A stretch of 64,000 nt of DNA from Halorussus marinus (GTDB lineage Archaea > Halobacteriota > Halobacteria > Halobacteriales > Haladaptataceae). Of this stretch, positions 1 to 9,559 are shown piece after piece. A program made the position numbers and the translations under genes. The notes under the pieces are model-generated. The model was given only the letters and a program-made list of their open reading frames with translations, ran no database searches and was not told the DNA's origin. Location: positions 124,001 through 188,000 of the forward strand of contig NZ_SBIV01000007.1 in NCBI RefSeq assembly GCF_004765795.1. The letters run 5' to 3'. Within the stretch, counting starts at the first letter, position 1. Every line of letters begins with the position of its first letter.

Positions 1-30
1 CACTTTCGTGGAGACAACCGAATCAGAGGA

Positions 31-75
31 TCTTACCAAACAATAGCAATCTTCACACCTATTCGTTAGGTAAGA
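31..75. promoter_or_regulatory. Inverted repeat IR1 (defence-island element, copy 1 of 4)
   Basis: Left arm TCTTACCAAAC (31-41) faces right arm GTTAGGTAAGA (65-75), the reverse complement with one mismatch. Arm starts are 34 bases apart. Near-identical pairs occur at 10191-10237, 16974-17019 and 18841-18886. This copy lies 138 bases before the first gene of the restriction-modification operon. I infer an operator or upstream activating element; a mobile-unit boundary is the alternative. Confidence 0.7.
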
Positions 76-212
76 CATCGTCTCGAAACATCATATCACC
101 ACGTTCTCCCCGTTAGTCAGCCAAAAGACCGAAGTTAGGATTGCTAAACTCAAATGGGAAATGTGTTTCTAGCACCCAAACTACTATGTGGTCGTAGTGT
201 GCCAAACAAATT

Positions 213-863
213 ATGCGCCTCACGGAGGCTCGTGAAGGGAAAACCAGAACCCAGGTCCTTGCGGCCGTCGCAGACTTACAGCGGAGCGATGGCCCGCCGA
301 TCCAGAAGGACCTCGTTGAGAAGCTCCCGATGACGAAGGGTGCCGTCTCACAGAACTGCAGTCGACTCGTCGAGGAGTCACTACTGCAAGAACACGATGG
401 CCGGTATCGCGTCGATACAGGCCGTCTCCTCGATGATTATCGAGAGCACTTCGAGGAATACCTGCGACGCGCACCACAGAGTGAGCTCTACGAGCAGGAG
501 GTAGCAGATACCAACGAAACCCGCACGCGGACCAAGCGCTCGGCGACTGAGTACTTCGAAGCCGACCTCCTCGAAGACATCCTCCTCACGTCGCTCGTGA
601 GCTCGCTCGGAAAGAACAATATCCAGACCCTCCGGGAGGTGTTCCTGTACACGGACGATATGCTCTACCACGTCGCCTACCGTGCTGTGAGCGCGGAGAC
701 CGACGTGCCAGCAGAACTGAAGCCGATCCTCAGGCTGGCGGCGTGTCTGGACACCAGTCCTGACCTGGTAGAAGAACTCGCGAACAGACACGGTCTCCAC
801 GCCGAACTCGCTGGCCAGTCGCCGGCGACCGAGATCGCCAAACACGCCTACGGAGGAGCCTAA
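213..863 (+). CDS. Winged-helix (MarR-like) DNA-binding protein, first gene of the RM operon
   Basis: A 216-aa acidic protein. Residues about 10-75 look like a winged helix-turn-helix: an ILQ/KDLVEKLPM-type recognition region is followed by a SRLVEESLL helix and a wing (HDGRYRVD). The rest is helical with no motif I recognise. The gene ends 2 bases before hsdM, so it is co-transcribed with the restriction genes, and it is the nearest candidate to bind the inverted repeat at 31-75. Regulators at the head of RM operons commonly time methylase and nuclease expression; that role here is inference. The ATG at 213 is the first in-frame start after the upstream repeat. Confidence 0.7.
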   Translation: MRLTEAREGKTRTQVLAAVADLQRSDGPPIQKDLVEKLPMTKGAVSQNCSRLVEESLLQEHDGRYRVDTGRLLDDYREHFEEYLRRAPQSELYEQEVADTNETRTRTKRSATEYFEADLLEDILLTSLVSSLGKNNIQTLREVFLYTDDMLYHVAYRAVSAETDVPAELKPILRLAACLDTSPDLVEELANRHGLHAELAGQSPATEIAKHAYGGA

Positions 864-865
864 CT

Positions 866-2371
866 ATGTCAAAGATCACCTCGTATACTGACTCGATCAC
901 GCTGGAAGAGCTCGAAAACCACCTGTTCGAATGTGCGGACATCATCCGCAACACCGTCGACAAGACCGACTACAAGGACTACATTCTCCCGATGGTCTTC
1001 TACAAGACGCTCAGCGACACGTACGAAGACCAGCGGGAGGACGTCCTCGAGGAGTTCGGCGACGAGGAAATCGCCGACGACCCGAGTTTCTACGACTTCC
1101 CGATTCCCGAAGGCTACCGGTGGGCCGAGCTCCTCGATACGAACAAGAACGTCGACGAGTTCCTGAACGAGGCGTTCGAGGCGATCGAACGGGAGAACCC
1201 GGAGCTGCAGGATGCGTTCCGGGCCGACTACGTGAGCGCCGACGCACTGGACGACGACCGCCTCAAGGACCTCGCCCACCATCTCGACACGTACAATCTG
1301 AGCGCCGAACGCGTCCCGCCGGACATGCTCGGCGAGGCGTATATGGACCTCGTGAAGCACTTCGCCAGCGAGGAGGGGAAGGAGGGCGGCGAGTTCTTCA
1401 CCCCGCCGAATATCGTGAACATGATGGTCCGGCTTCTCGCACCCTTCGAGCCGGGCGATTCGTTCCACGACCCGACCTGTGGCTCCGCCGGGATGCTTGT
1501 CGAGGCGGCCCGGAACTTCCGGGAGGAGCAAGACGGCGATCCTACGAAGCTCCGGCTCACGGGCCAGGAGATGAATCCCGACGTCGCCGCTATCGCGAAG
1601 ATGAACCTATTCATCCACCGGTACGAGGGCGAGGTCGCACGGGAGGACTCGCTTCGCAATCCGCAGTTCACGACCGGCGACGCCGACCTCGAGACCTTCG
1701 ACTACGTCCTCGCCAATTTCCCGTTCTCGGCTGATTGGGCGAAAGACCAGCTGCAAGAGGACAAGTTCGGGCGCTTCGACTGGGCCAATAAGCTCCCCCG
1801 TGCGGATCGTGGCGACTATTCCTTCATCATGCACATGGAGGAACAGCTCAACGAGACAGGGCAGGCGGCGATTGTTGTCCCGCACGGCGTGCTGTTCCGA
1901 AAGCACGAGCAGCGGTATCGAGAGCCGATGATCGACCGCGACATCGTTGAAGCGGTGATCGGCTTACCCGAGAACCTGTTCCAAAACAACTCGATTCCGT
2001 CGGCGATTCTAGTGCTCAATGAGAACAAGCCCGAAGAGCGAGAGGACGAAGTGCTCTTCGTTCACGCTGCGGACGAGGCTTTCTATCGGGAGCTCTCGAA
2101 TCAAAACGAGCTTACAAACGAGGGGCTGGACCACGTTGTCGAGAACTTCGACGCGTGGAAAACAGAAGAGCGGGTGAGCCGTGCTGTCCCGCATGAGGAA
2201 ATCCGTGAGAACGACTATAATCTCAACCTCGCGTTGTATGTCGACACAACCGAGCCCGAGGAAGAGATTGATATAAGTCAAGAAGTGGAAAAGTTACACG
2301 AATTACGTGCTGAACGGGATCGGATAGAGAGTCGTATGGATGAGCACGTGGAGGTGTTGGGATATGAGTGA
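866..2371 (+). CDS. hsdM: Type I restriction-modification M subunit (first paralogue)
   Basis: A 501-aa N6-adenine DNA methylase. An N-terminal helical domain (about 1-150, with YKDYILPMVFYKTLSD) is followed by the catalytic domain. SAM-binding motif I reads FHDPTCGSAGMLV near residue 200, and motif IV reads ANFPFS, where many type I enzymes have NPPF. The C-terminus is a charged helix that would pack against HsdS. It would methylate one adenine per half-site of the target as part of an M2S1 complex, protecting host DNA from HsdR. Its stop overlaps the hsdS start by 8 bases. A second, divergent hsdM lies downstream of hsdS; both share the block DYNLNLALYVDTTEPEE. Confidence 0.93.
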   Translation: MSKITSYTDSITLEELENHLFECADIIRNTVDKTDYKDYILPMVFYKTLSDTYEDQREDVLEEFGDEEIADDPSFYDFPIPEGYRWAELLDTNKNVDEFLNEAFEAIERENPELQDAFRADYVSADALDDDRLKDLAHHLDTYNLSAERVPPDMLGEAYMDLVKHFASEEGKEGGEFFTPPNIVNMMVRLLAPFEPGDSFHDPTCGSAGMLVEAARNFREEQDGDPTKLRLTGQEMNPDVAAIAKMNLFIHRYEGEVAREDSLRNPQFTTGDADLETFDYVLANFPFSADWAKDQLQEDKFGRFDWANKLPRADRGDYSFIMHMEEQLNETGQAAIVVPHGVLFRKHEQRYREPMIDRDIVEAVIGLPENLFQNNSIPSAILVLNENKPEEREDEVLFVHAADEAFYRELSNQNELTNEGLDHVVENFDAWKTEERVSRAVPHEEIRENDYNLNLALYVDTTEPEEEIDISQEVEKLHELRAERDRIESRMDEHVEVLGYE

Positions 2372-3638
2372 CGACGCAAGTCAACAGACAAGTCTGGACG
2401 AGATCGTGGGAGAGTACAATAGAGAGACAGAGGACGAAGCAGTAGATGCTGGTAAACTCCAAGAAATAGATGAATCTCCCGTAGAGGGATGGGAATTGTG
2501 TCGGTTGGGAGAAATATTTTCCTTAGAGTACGGGGAAAACCTCACAGAAGACGCACGGGACGGCGGTCAATATCCCGTTTACGGATCTAATGGACTGGTA
2601 GGTAGTCACTCGGAAGCTTATGTTGATTGTCCTGGAATAATTGTTGGGAGAAAGGGATCGATAGGAGAAGCCGAGTTTTCCGAAGGCCCATTCCACCCAA
2701 TCGATACGACATATTATATCAGCGAATATGAGACGGATGAAAATCTTCGATTTGTACATTATCTCCTTGAGAATATACAGTTAAGTAGGTTAAATGCAGC
2801 ATCAGCAATTCCAGGGCTAAATCGAAATGATGCTTATAGCCTGAAAGGCCTCCTTCCCCCTCTCCAAGAGCAACGTAAAATAGCGAGTGTGATCTATAAC
2901 GTTGATAAAGCGATACAGAAGACAGAAGAAATCATTCAACAAACAGAGCGATTACATACCGGGCTAAGGAGAGAGTTAGTGATAGCGGGGATTGATCATA
3001 CTGAATTTCAAGAGATGCGGGTAGGTCCATTCACCTTAGAAATCCCAGCAAGTTGGGATATTGTTTCTATTGATGAAGCTTGTAAAAACTTAGACAGAGA
3101 CAGAATACCCGTTAAACAAGCAAAAAGGGAAGAAATGCAAGGAGATATCCCTTATTACGGAGCATCAGGTATCATTGATTATGTTGATGACTACCTCTTT
3201 GATGATGATCTAATTCTCCTAGCTGAGGACGGCGAAAATCTACTCTCGCGAAATCTACCAATCTCCTTTAAGATATCTGGCAAAGCATGGGTGAATAACC
3301 ATGCTCACGTACTCAAACCGAGAGAAGGGTTTGATATTGATTATCTAGTGGAATATTTCGAACGATTGAATTATGAGCCGTTTGTGACTGGATCTGCCCA
3401 ACCCAAATTAACACAGACCAATATGGATATGTTGTCAGTACCCAAGCCTCCTGAAGAAGAGCAGACCGAGATCTCGTCAAAACTGACCTCCGTTTCTGAT
3501 CACAAGAATAGAAGTGAGCAATATAAACAACAACTACAGCGATTAAAAAAAGGTCTTATGCAAGACCTCCTCTCGGGCAAGGTTCGAACTCACAGCAAGG
3601 ACATCGAAGTACTCCCAGAGGTGGAAAAACATGATTAG
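2364..3638 (+). CDS. hsdS: Type I restriction-modification specificity subunit
   Basis: About 424 aa with the classical two-fold layout: target recognition domain 1, a central conserved helix (LPPLQEQRKIASVIYNVD), target recognition domain 2, and a second conserved region (PPEEEQTEISSKLTSVSD) ending in LKKGLMQDLLSGKVR. It sets the bipartite recognition sequence and scaffolds two M and two R subunits. I place the start at the ATG at 2364, overlapping the hsdM stop (ATGAGTGA), not at 2340 inside hsdM. Base composition drops sharply: from about 2440 to 3640 the DNA is AT-rich compared with hsdM1 and hsdR, as expected for a recently exchanged specificity gene. The recognition sequence cannot be read from the protein. 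Confidence 0.92.
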   Translation: MSDDASQQTSLDEIVGEYNRETEDEAVDAGKLQEIDESPVEGWELCRLGEIFSLEYGENLTEDARDGGQYPVYGSNGLVGSHSEAYVDCPGIIVGRKGSIGEAEFSEGPFHPIDTTYYISEYETDENLRFVHYLLENIQLSRLNAASAIPGLNRNDAYSLKGLLPPLQEQRKIASVIYNVDKAIQKTEEIIQQTERLHTGLRRELVIAGIDHTEFQEMRVGPFTLEIPASWDIVSIDEACKNLDRDRIPVKQAKREEMQGDIPYYGASGIIDYVDDYLFDDDLILLAEDGENLLSRNLPISFKISGKAWVNNHAHVLKPREGFDIDYLVEYFERLNYEPFVTGSAQPKLTQTNMDMLSVPKPPEEEQTEISSKLTSVSDHKNRSEQYKQQLQRLKKGLMQDLLSGKVRTHSKDIEVLPEVEKHD

Positions 3639-5145
3639 ACATCGTATGCTAACCGATGGTGGTTCTAACGCTCTAGTCAATGCCTTTGAAGAATGTATAA
3701 ATGAGATGGAATCTGACGATGGAATAGATAAGACGGAATACAGAGAGTTCCTGCTTCCTCTCGTCTTCTATAAGACCGCCAACGATACATACCAAGACGA
3801 GTACGAGAACGCCGTCGCCGATTTTGGAGAAGAAATTGCAGGTGAGGATCCTGCTTTCTATCGGCTTCAGATACCGGATGGTCTTTTTTGGGAAGATCTA
3901 ATGTCTACTAATAAGCGGGTTGATGAGACCCTGAATGAAGCTCTTGAATCATTTGAGGAATTAAATTATGATCTCAAAATATCCTTTGAAGTTGATTATC
4001 TATCATTCGATATTAACGAATCGACGCTTAAGACTCTGCTCCAAGAGTTAGATACAATCAATCTGAGTGTCGAGAGTGCTGATTACCAAGCAGTCTCGGA
4101 GGCATACATGGGCCTAATACGGAGATTTGCGGAGGAAGAAAACAGGGACGCTGGGGAGTTCTACCAACCGGAGGAGGTGATAGAGATGGTTGTTCGGATG
4201 TTAGCCCCTTTCGAAGATGGTGACTCATTCTATGATCCAACTGCTGGCTCTGGGGACATGCTGGTCGGCGTTGCGAGCCATTATCGAAAGGAAGGCAGAG
4301 ATCCAAATAAACTGACGCTCGTCGGACAAGAATCGATTAAAGGACTGACAGAAGCTGCCAATCTCAATTTCTTTTTGAACGATCTTGAGGCAGAAATCGA
4401 GGCTGCAGATCCCCTAAATGATCCGATGCAAACGAGCGATGGATCACTGCGGGAGTTTGATTACGTCCTTACCAACTTCCCCTACTCCGAGGATTGGAAC
4501 AAATCCGGGTTGAAGGATGACGCCAGATTCGGGCACGTCGACAAAGATCCCCGCAAAAATCGCGCTGATTACGCCTACATCCTACATATGTACAGTAGTC
4601 TGAACGAGACAGGGCAATTAGCCACCTTGGCACCCCAAGGAGTCCTTTTCAGAGACAACGAGTCTCCGTTCCGGGAATTCCTGATCGACGAGGACCTTGT
4701 CGAGGCGGTTATCAATCTACCAAAGAAGCTGTTCGGTGAAGACACGGGGATTGCCCCTGCAATCTTGTTCCTCAATAAGGACAAGCCCGAAGAGCGCGAA
4801 GGGGAAGTGCTATTCCTCAACGCCGCACACGAGGACTTCTACCGAGAGCTCGATAACGAAAATCAGCTGACTCCGGAAGGCGTCGATAGAGCAGTTGAGA
4901 TATTTAACGAGCGGGTATCAAAAGAACGCAAGTCGAGAGTGGTCGAGGTTGAGGAGATAGAAGAGACGGACTATAATCTCAATCTCGCACTCTACGTCGA
5001 CACCACTGAACCCGAAGAGGATATAAATACGATAGTCGAGGCACAGGAGTTAGCCAAGCTCGAAACCGAACTCTCGGAGATACGTGACCGGATGAAACAC
5101 GATCTCCGAGAGCTGTATGGCGAGGGAGTAAACCAGTATGAGTGA
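3631..5145 (+). CDS. hsdM: Type I restriction-modification M subunit (second, divergent paralogue)
   Basis: A 504-aa N6-adenine methylase with the same domain order as the first copy: an N-terminal helical domain, motif I FYDPTAGSGDMLVG, motif IV TNFPYS and a charged C-terminal helix. Both catalytic motifs are intact, so it looks active and not decayed. Its first third is more AT-rich than its end, matching hsdS. It overlaps hsdS by 8 bases and hsdR by 8 bases, so all four are translated as one unit. Known type I enzymes use two copies of one M subunit; an operon with M1-S-M2-R suggests a mixed M1/M2 dimer or replacement in progress. Confidence 0.9.
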   Translation: MIRHRMLTDGGSNALVNAFEECINEMESDDGIDKTEYREFLLPLVFYKTANDTYQDEYENAVADFGEEIAGEDPAFYRLQIPDGLFWEDLMSTNKRVDETLNEALESFEELNYDLKISFEVDYLSFDINESTLKTLLQELDTINLSVESADYQAVSEAYMGLIRRFAEEENRDAGEFYQPEEVIEMVVRMLAPFEDGDSFYDPTAGSGDMLVGVASHYRKEGRDPNKLTLVGQESIKGLTEAANLNFFLNDLEAEIEAADPLNDPMQTSDGSLREFDYVLTNFPYSEDWNKSGLKDDARFGHVDKDPRKNRADYAYILHMYSSLNETGQLATLAPQGVLFRDNESPFREFLIDEDLVEAVINLPKKLFGEDTGIAPAILFLNKDKPEEREGEVLFLNAAHEDFYRELDNENQLTPEGVDRAVEIFNERVSKERKSRVVEVEEIEETDYNLNLALYVDTTEPEEDINTIVEAQELAKLETELSEIRDRMKHDLRELYGEGVNQYE

Positions 5146-8107
5146 CACCAGTCCCGAACCTGTCGAAACGCCCAGCGAAACCGGCGTCGAGATCGATGTC
5201 CTCCAGTGGCTCGATGAGATGGGCTGGGAGACGTACGGGAAAGACGGCGGCTACGGCGCGACCGTCATAGACCAGCAGTATGACCGCGATCTCTCTGAGG
5301 TCGTCTACTGGGAGATCCTCAAAGAGCAGCTCATCGCGCTGAACGAGAAGTTGGACGAGCGGGAGGCCGACCGGTTTCTCAACTCGTTGCAGCGGGAACT
5401 TCGGACCGAGAACCTCGTCGCGGCCAACGAGAAGTTCACCCAGCTCCTCAGAAACGGAAAGAAGCACACCTACGACGACGGCGAGACCGAATACGTCACC
5501 CTCGTCGATTTCGAGGAGCTCGACGAAAATCGGTGGATAGCAGCCAACCAGTTCCGCGTTCATCGGGAGAAGGCGATCCGGCCCGACGTCGTCTGTTTCG
5601 TCAACGGCATCCCGCTCGTCGTCTGGGAACTCAAGTCGGCTACCCAGGGAAACACCTACCAAGATGCGATCACGGACCTCGTCTCGTATCAGGACGATGT
5701 GCCCCGGCTCTTCGTCCCGGTGCTGTTCAACGTCGCTGCCGACGACCTCGAGTTCAGGTATGGCTCCGTGAACGCGCCGGCGGAGCACTACTACCCCTGG
5801 CGCGATGACGACACGGACCTCGGCAACGACCTCAAAGAGGCGGTCGTCGCGCTCTTCCAGAAGCAGGTGCTGGCGGATCTCCTCGACAGGTACGTCTTCT
5901 ACGAGGAGGCGGCCGGCGGCGATCTCAAGATCGTGCCGCGATACATGCAGTACTACGCGACCGAGGCGATCCTCGACCGCGTCGAGGATCCGGACAATAA
6001 TAGCGGGCTCGTCTGGCACACCCAAGGGAGCGGAAAGTCGTATACGATGGTCTTCGCGGCCTGGAACCTGCTGGAGCGGAGCTTCCTCGACAATCCGCAG
6101 GTCCTGCTCGTCGTCGACACCGACAAGCTCAGGACCCAAATGGAGAACACTCTCTCCAACATCGAGTTCCCGCGGTTCGAGGTCGCGGAGAGTATGGATC
6201 ACCTGCAGGAGCTGCTCGAAGAGGGCAGCAGCAAGCTCGTGCTCACCACGATCCAGATGTTTGAGGACGTCGACGCCGAGGTCCAGACGAACGATGAAAC
6301 CGTCGTGTTCGTCGACGAGGCCCACCGGTATATGGAGAAAGACCTCGGGATAAGCCTCCAGGCGGCCATCCCCGACGCCCAGCACTTCGGCTTCACTGGT
6401 ACGCCCGTCCGAGAAGAGGAGAGAGACACCTTCGACAACTATTCGCCAGAAGGAGAGGAGACGCTTCACCAGTATTCGATCAAGGACGGGATCGACGACG
6501 GCGTCGTTCTCCCGGTGCATTTCGACGTGCGACAGCAGGAGTGGGAGATCGACGAATCCGCGCTCGACGAAGAGTTCGAACGCTCCTTCGCTGATCTCGA
6601 CGTCGAGGAGAAAAGCGAGATCATCCGCAAGCACGTCACGCGCTCCGAACTCGCAGAGCTACGGCCGCGCGTCGAGAACGTCGTACTCGATATCGTTGAC
6701 CACTACGAGGAGAAGGTCGAGCCCAACGGCTGGAAATCGATGGTCGTCACACCCACCCGTCGCGCGGCGGCGCTGTACGGCGAGGAACTCCAGAAACTCC
6801 GCGACCCCGAGGATATCGAGGTCCTCGTGACCTCGCAGGGTGACGACGAGAAGCTCATTCAGAAGTTCCACACGACGAAAGAGCAGCGGGAGTCGATCGT
6901 CCAGCGGTTCAAGAACCCGGACGAATACGAGGACGACCCGAAGATCCTCGTCGTCTGTGATATGCTCCTCACGGGCTTCGACGCCCCACTCCTGAAGACG
7001 ATGTATCTCGACCGGAATCTCAAGAATCACAATCTCCTCCAAGCGATCGCCCGCACCAATCGGCCCGCCGACGGCAAGGTGAACGGCGAGATCGTCGATT
7101 ACGCGGGCGTCTTTGCGAGCGGCAACATCGAGGACGCACTCGAGTACGACGCCGAAACGCGCAACCACGCAGCGAAGGACGTCGACGAACTCCTCGACGA
7201 CTTCGAGGACCTCCTCGCAGAGACGATGAATCTCTTCGAGGAGGTCGAGAAGGTCGACAGCCAGGAGGCAGTGAACAACGCCGTTGCGCTCGCGAACGAA
7301 CATAGGGCGGAATTCGAAGACAACTACGCCCGATTGCAGGACATGTACGAGTCGATCGCCCCCGACAAACGGCTGGAGACACGGGGACTGCGGGACCCGT
7401 ACCAGTGGCTCAACCGGATCCACCTTGCCTATCGGCGGAGTCAGCGCGACCCGGACCCCGAAGAGGACGTGCGGGAGAAGACGCTGGAGATCATCGAAGA
7501 GAACGTCGACGTCGGCGAAATCAAGAACAATACGCCGATCTACAAGATCAGCGAAGAGCACCTCGAGAAGGTCCAGGACCTGGAGCCGAAGGCGAAGGCC
7601 ACCGAGATCGCCCATGCCACGCAGGACCACCTGCAGGGCCGCCGAACCACGAACCCCCGGTACCAGCGCATCAGTCAGCGCGTTGAGCAGCTGGTGAACG
7701 ATTGGCGGTCGGGTGAGCTGGAGGCACCGGAAGTCGCAGAAGAACTCGAAGAGGCCGAGAAAGAGGCTCTCGCTGTTGGTGAGCAACGGGACGAACTCGA
7801 TATGTCCGAGACGGAGTATGCAGTCTACTCCGCTCTCACGGACAGCTACGATGTTGCGGATGATGAAGCCGCTGCGATTGCTGCGGACATCCTCGACGGC
7901 TTCGAGGAGATCGATACCGGCTTCGACGGCTGGCATATGAGTGACCGCGTCCGGAAGGAGATCCGTCAGACGGTGATTCGCACACTGGTGGGCGAGCACG
8001 ACCGGAAGGACCTCTACGACAAAGAAGGGCTAGTCAGAGAGATTGTCGAGTACCTGATCCGCAACGAACAGGCCGAGCCCGACGAGTCTGCACCAGCGGG
8101 AGGGTAA
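5138..8107 (+). CDS. hsdR: Type I restriction endonuclease R subunit
   Basis: A 989-aa ATP-dependent translocase-nuclease. The N-terminal PD-(D/E)XK nuclease is visible as RPD (148-150) and WELK (163-166). SF2 motor motifs follow: Walker A TQGSGKSYTM near residue 300, Walker B VDEAHR, motif III FTGTP, and a second RecA domain with LLTGFDAP and ARTNR. A long acidic C-terminal helical region should bind the MTase core. Length is normal for the family. It overlaps hsdM2 by 8 bases and is followed at once by the metalloprotease gene. It cuts unmethylated DNA at a distance from the recognition site after translocation. Confidence 0.95.
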   Translation: MSDTSPEPVETPSETGVEIDVLQWLDEMGWETYGKDGGYGATVIDQQYDRDLSEVVYWEILKEQLIALNEKLDEREADRFLNSLQRELRTENLVAANEKFTQLLRNGKKHTYDDGETEYVTLVDFEELDENRWIAANQFRVHREKAIRPDVVCFVNGIPLVVWELKSATQGNTYQDAITDLVSYQDDVPRLFVPVLFNVAADDLEFRYGSVNAPAEHYYPWRDDDTDLGNDLKEAVVALFQKQVLADLLDRYVFYEEAAGGDLKIVPRYMQYYATEAILDRVEDPDNNSGLVWHTQGSGKSYTMVFAAWNLLERSFLDNPQVLLVVDTDKLRTQMENTLSNIEFPRFEVAESMDHLQELLEEGSSKLVLTTIQMFEDVDAEVQTNDETVVFVDEAHRYMEKDLGISLQAAIPDAQHFGFTGTPVREEERDTFDNYSPEGEETLHQYSIKDGIDDGVVLPVHFDVRQQEWEIDESALDEEFERSFADLDVEEKSEIIRKHVTRSELAELRPRVENVVLDIVDHYEEKVEPNGWKSMVVTPTRRAAALYGEELQKLRDPEDIEVLVTSQGDDEKLIQKFHTTKEQRESIVQRFKNPDEYEDDPKILVVCDMLLTGFDAPLLKTMYLDRNLKNHNLLQAIARTNRPADGKVNGEIVDYAGVFASGNIEDALEYDAETRNHAAKDVDELLDDFEDLLAETMNLFEEVEKVDSQEAVNNAVALANEHRAEFEDNYARLQDMYESIAPDKRLETRGLRDPYQWLNRIHLAYRRSQRDPDPEEDVREKTLEIIEENVDVGEIKNNTPIYKISEEHLEKVQDLEPKAKATEIAHATQDHLQGRRTTNPRYQRISQRVEQLVNDWRSGELEAPEVAEELEEAEKEALAVGEQRDELDMSETEYAVYSALTDSYDVADDEAAAIAADILDGFEEIDTGFDGWHMSDRVRKEIRQTVIRTLVGEHDRKDLYDKEGLVREIVEYLIRNEQAEPDESAPAGG

Positions 8108-8108
8108 C

Positions 8109-8840
8109 ATGGGTGTGGGCAATACGAGGGCCACAGCCGAAATCGAGATCGCCGGCGAACAGATTGAGTATCGGGTGGTCGAGAGCGCTGACGCGACCCA
8201 ACCCCGGATCGACGTCGACATTCACGAGGTCAAAGTGGTCATCCCGGAGGATGGCGCCGTCGACCCGCACGAATTCGTTCGCGAGAACACTGACTGGCTC
8301 GCTCGGAAATGGCGCAAGTACGACGAGTACCGTGAGCGAGCCCCGGACAGGAGGTTTGAACCCGGCGAGACGTTCCCGTACCAAGGTGACGACCACACTC
8401 TTCGCGTCCGGGACGTGGATGAACACGAAATCACCGACGGGGAGATCGTTCTGGCCAAATATGCCGTCGAGGAGTCATCCATCCAAGACGAGTTAGAGGC
8501 GCTCTTTCGAGAGCAGGCCCGGACGCTCTTCGAGGAAGTAGCAGCGGAGCACGCCGACGAAATGGGTGTTGAGTACGAGGGGCTCGCCGTACGGAACCAG
8601 CGAACGCGATGGGGGAGCTGCTCCCCAAAACAGAACCTGAGCTTCAATTGGCGACTCATTATGGCGCCGCCAGAGATCGCAGAGTACGTCGTCGTCCACG
8701 AACTCGCCCACCTACGGGAGCAGAATCACACCAACCGCTTCTGGCGTATCGTCCGCGAGCAGCTCCCGGATTACCGCGAACGGGCCAACTGGTTAGAAGA
8801 GCACAGCGTGGAGCTCATCTTTACCGAGGACGATCTGTAG
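8109..8840 (+). CDS. YgjP-like (DUF45) zinc metalloprotease associated with type I RM
   Basis: A 243-aa protein with the zinc motif VVHELAHL (HExxH) followed about 20 residues later by acidic residues in the YRERANWLEEH segment. The stretch NQRTRWGSCSPKQNLSFNWR before the motif is the hallmark of the YgjP/DUF45 family. Members are often found beside type I restriction genes, where their job is not settled; turnover of HsdR (restriction alleviation) is a reasonable guess. It starts one base after the hsdR stop, so it is translationally linked. Confidence 0.85.
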   Translation: MGVGNTRATAEIEIAGEQIEYRVVESADATQPRIDVDIHEVKVVIPEDGAVDPHEFVRENTDWLARKWRKYDEYRERAPDRRFEPGETFPYQGDDHTLRVRDVDEHEITDGEIVLAKYAVEESSIQDELEALFREQARTLFEEVAAEHADEMGVEYEGLAVRNQRTRWGSCSPKQNLSFNWRLIMAPPEIAEYVVVHELAHLREQNHTNRFWRIVREQLPDYRERANWLEEHSVELIFTEDDL

Positions 8841-8842
8841 TC

Positions 8843-9412
8843 CTAGTGGCGCTGAAAGGTCACTTGTTGAGGCTCAATATCGGCGTGCGGCGCCGACTGA
8901 ATTGCGTTTTTCACTTCAGTCAGGTCACCGTTGAAGGGTTGCAACGTAGGAGGGACGCGAATAGGTTTGTCTCCTGGGTAATGGTCCTCGAAATCCTGAT
9001 GGTGGACGGGTTTACTCCATGGTTTTGGGACGACATCCCGGTAGTAGTAATGGACTTCATCGGTAAGCTGGATGGGGTTCGGATCGTACTCAGCCTCCCC
9101 ACTGACCGTAAACACGCCTACGACAACCTCCGTAGGTTTCGGGGCATAAACGATTACGTCATCGCCGATCTGGATGTTCTTGTCTTCATCCTCGTGTACT
9201 CCGAGGAATTTGAGCACCGGCATCCGATCATCTCCTGACGGGTTGTCTTCCCGCATCTCGCTGGCGCTGTATTTTCGAAAGTCCCGGTATCTGTCGTCTG
9301 ACAGGTCGCCAACCGACCATCCAATTGATATTTTGTTCTTGATGAGGTAATCTCGCATCAATTCACCATCCCGCCCCGCGTTGAGTATGAGTGCTACTGG
9401 CGTCTCAGCCAT
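8843..9412 (-). CDS. EVE/PUA-like domain protein, possible modified-base reader
   Basis: About 189 aa, convergent with the RM operon (stop codons 2 bases apart). The N-terminus reads AGRDGELMRDYLIKNKISIG then WSVGDLS, and a later segment reads GDDVIVYAP...VVGVFTVSGEAEYDPN. This is the layout of EVE/PUA-fold readers that bind modified bases in restriction systems. No nuclease motif is present. I chose the ATG at 9412 over an upstream TTG. The assignment to the fold is by pattern and not secure; what it reads is unknown. Confidence 0.5.
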   Translation of the reverse strand: MAETPVALILNAGRDGELMRDYLIKNKISIGWSVGDLSDDRYRDFRKYSASEMREDNPSGDDRMPVLKFLGVHEDEDKNIQIGDDVIVYAPKPTEVVVGVFTVSGEAEYDPNPIQLTDEVHYYYRDVVPKPWSKPVHHQDFEDHYPGDKPIRVPPTLQPFNGDLTEVKNAIQSAPHADIEPQQVTFQRH

Positions 9413-9559
9413 ATCCAAGCAGTGACAACCGTCCCCCTTGATATTATGTGATTATGTAGGCCCCGAAAATTGGCGCGTTTGCTATTCTGACTCACCACCA
9501 TATTTAAAATGGTGAATACTTCTACGGGAAAGTGAGAAACGATACTCAAGTACCGGATT

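Noticed and set aside
869-1531. Long minus-strand frame opposite hsdM1
   Set aside because: It mirrors a clear methylase gene; GC-rich haloarchaeal DNA gives long antisense frames, and the translation is low in complexity with no motif.
4979-7999. Two long minus-strand frames opposite hsdR (551 and 446 aa)
   Set aside because: Val/Leu/Arg-rich mirror translations of HsdR; no start signal or domain.
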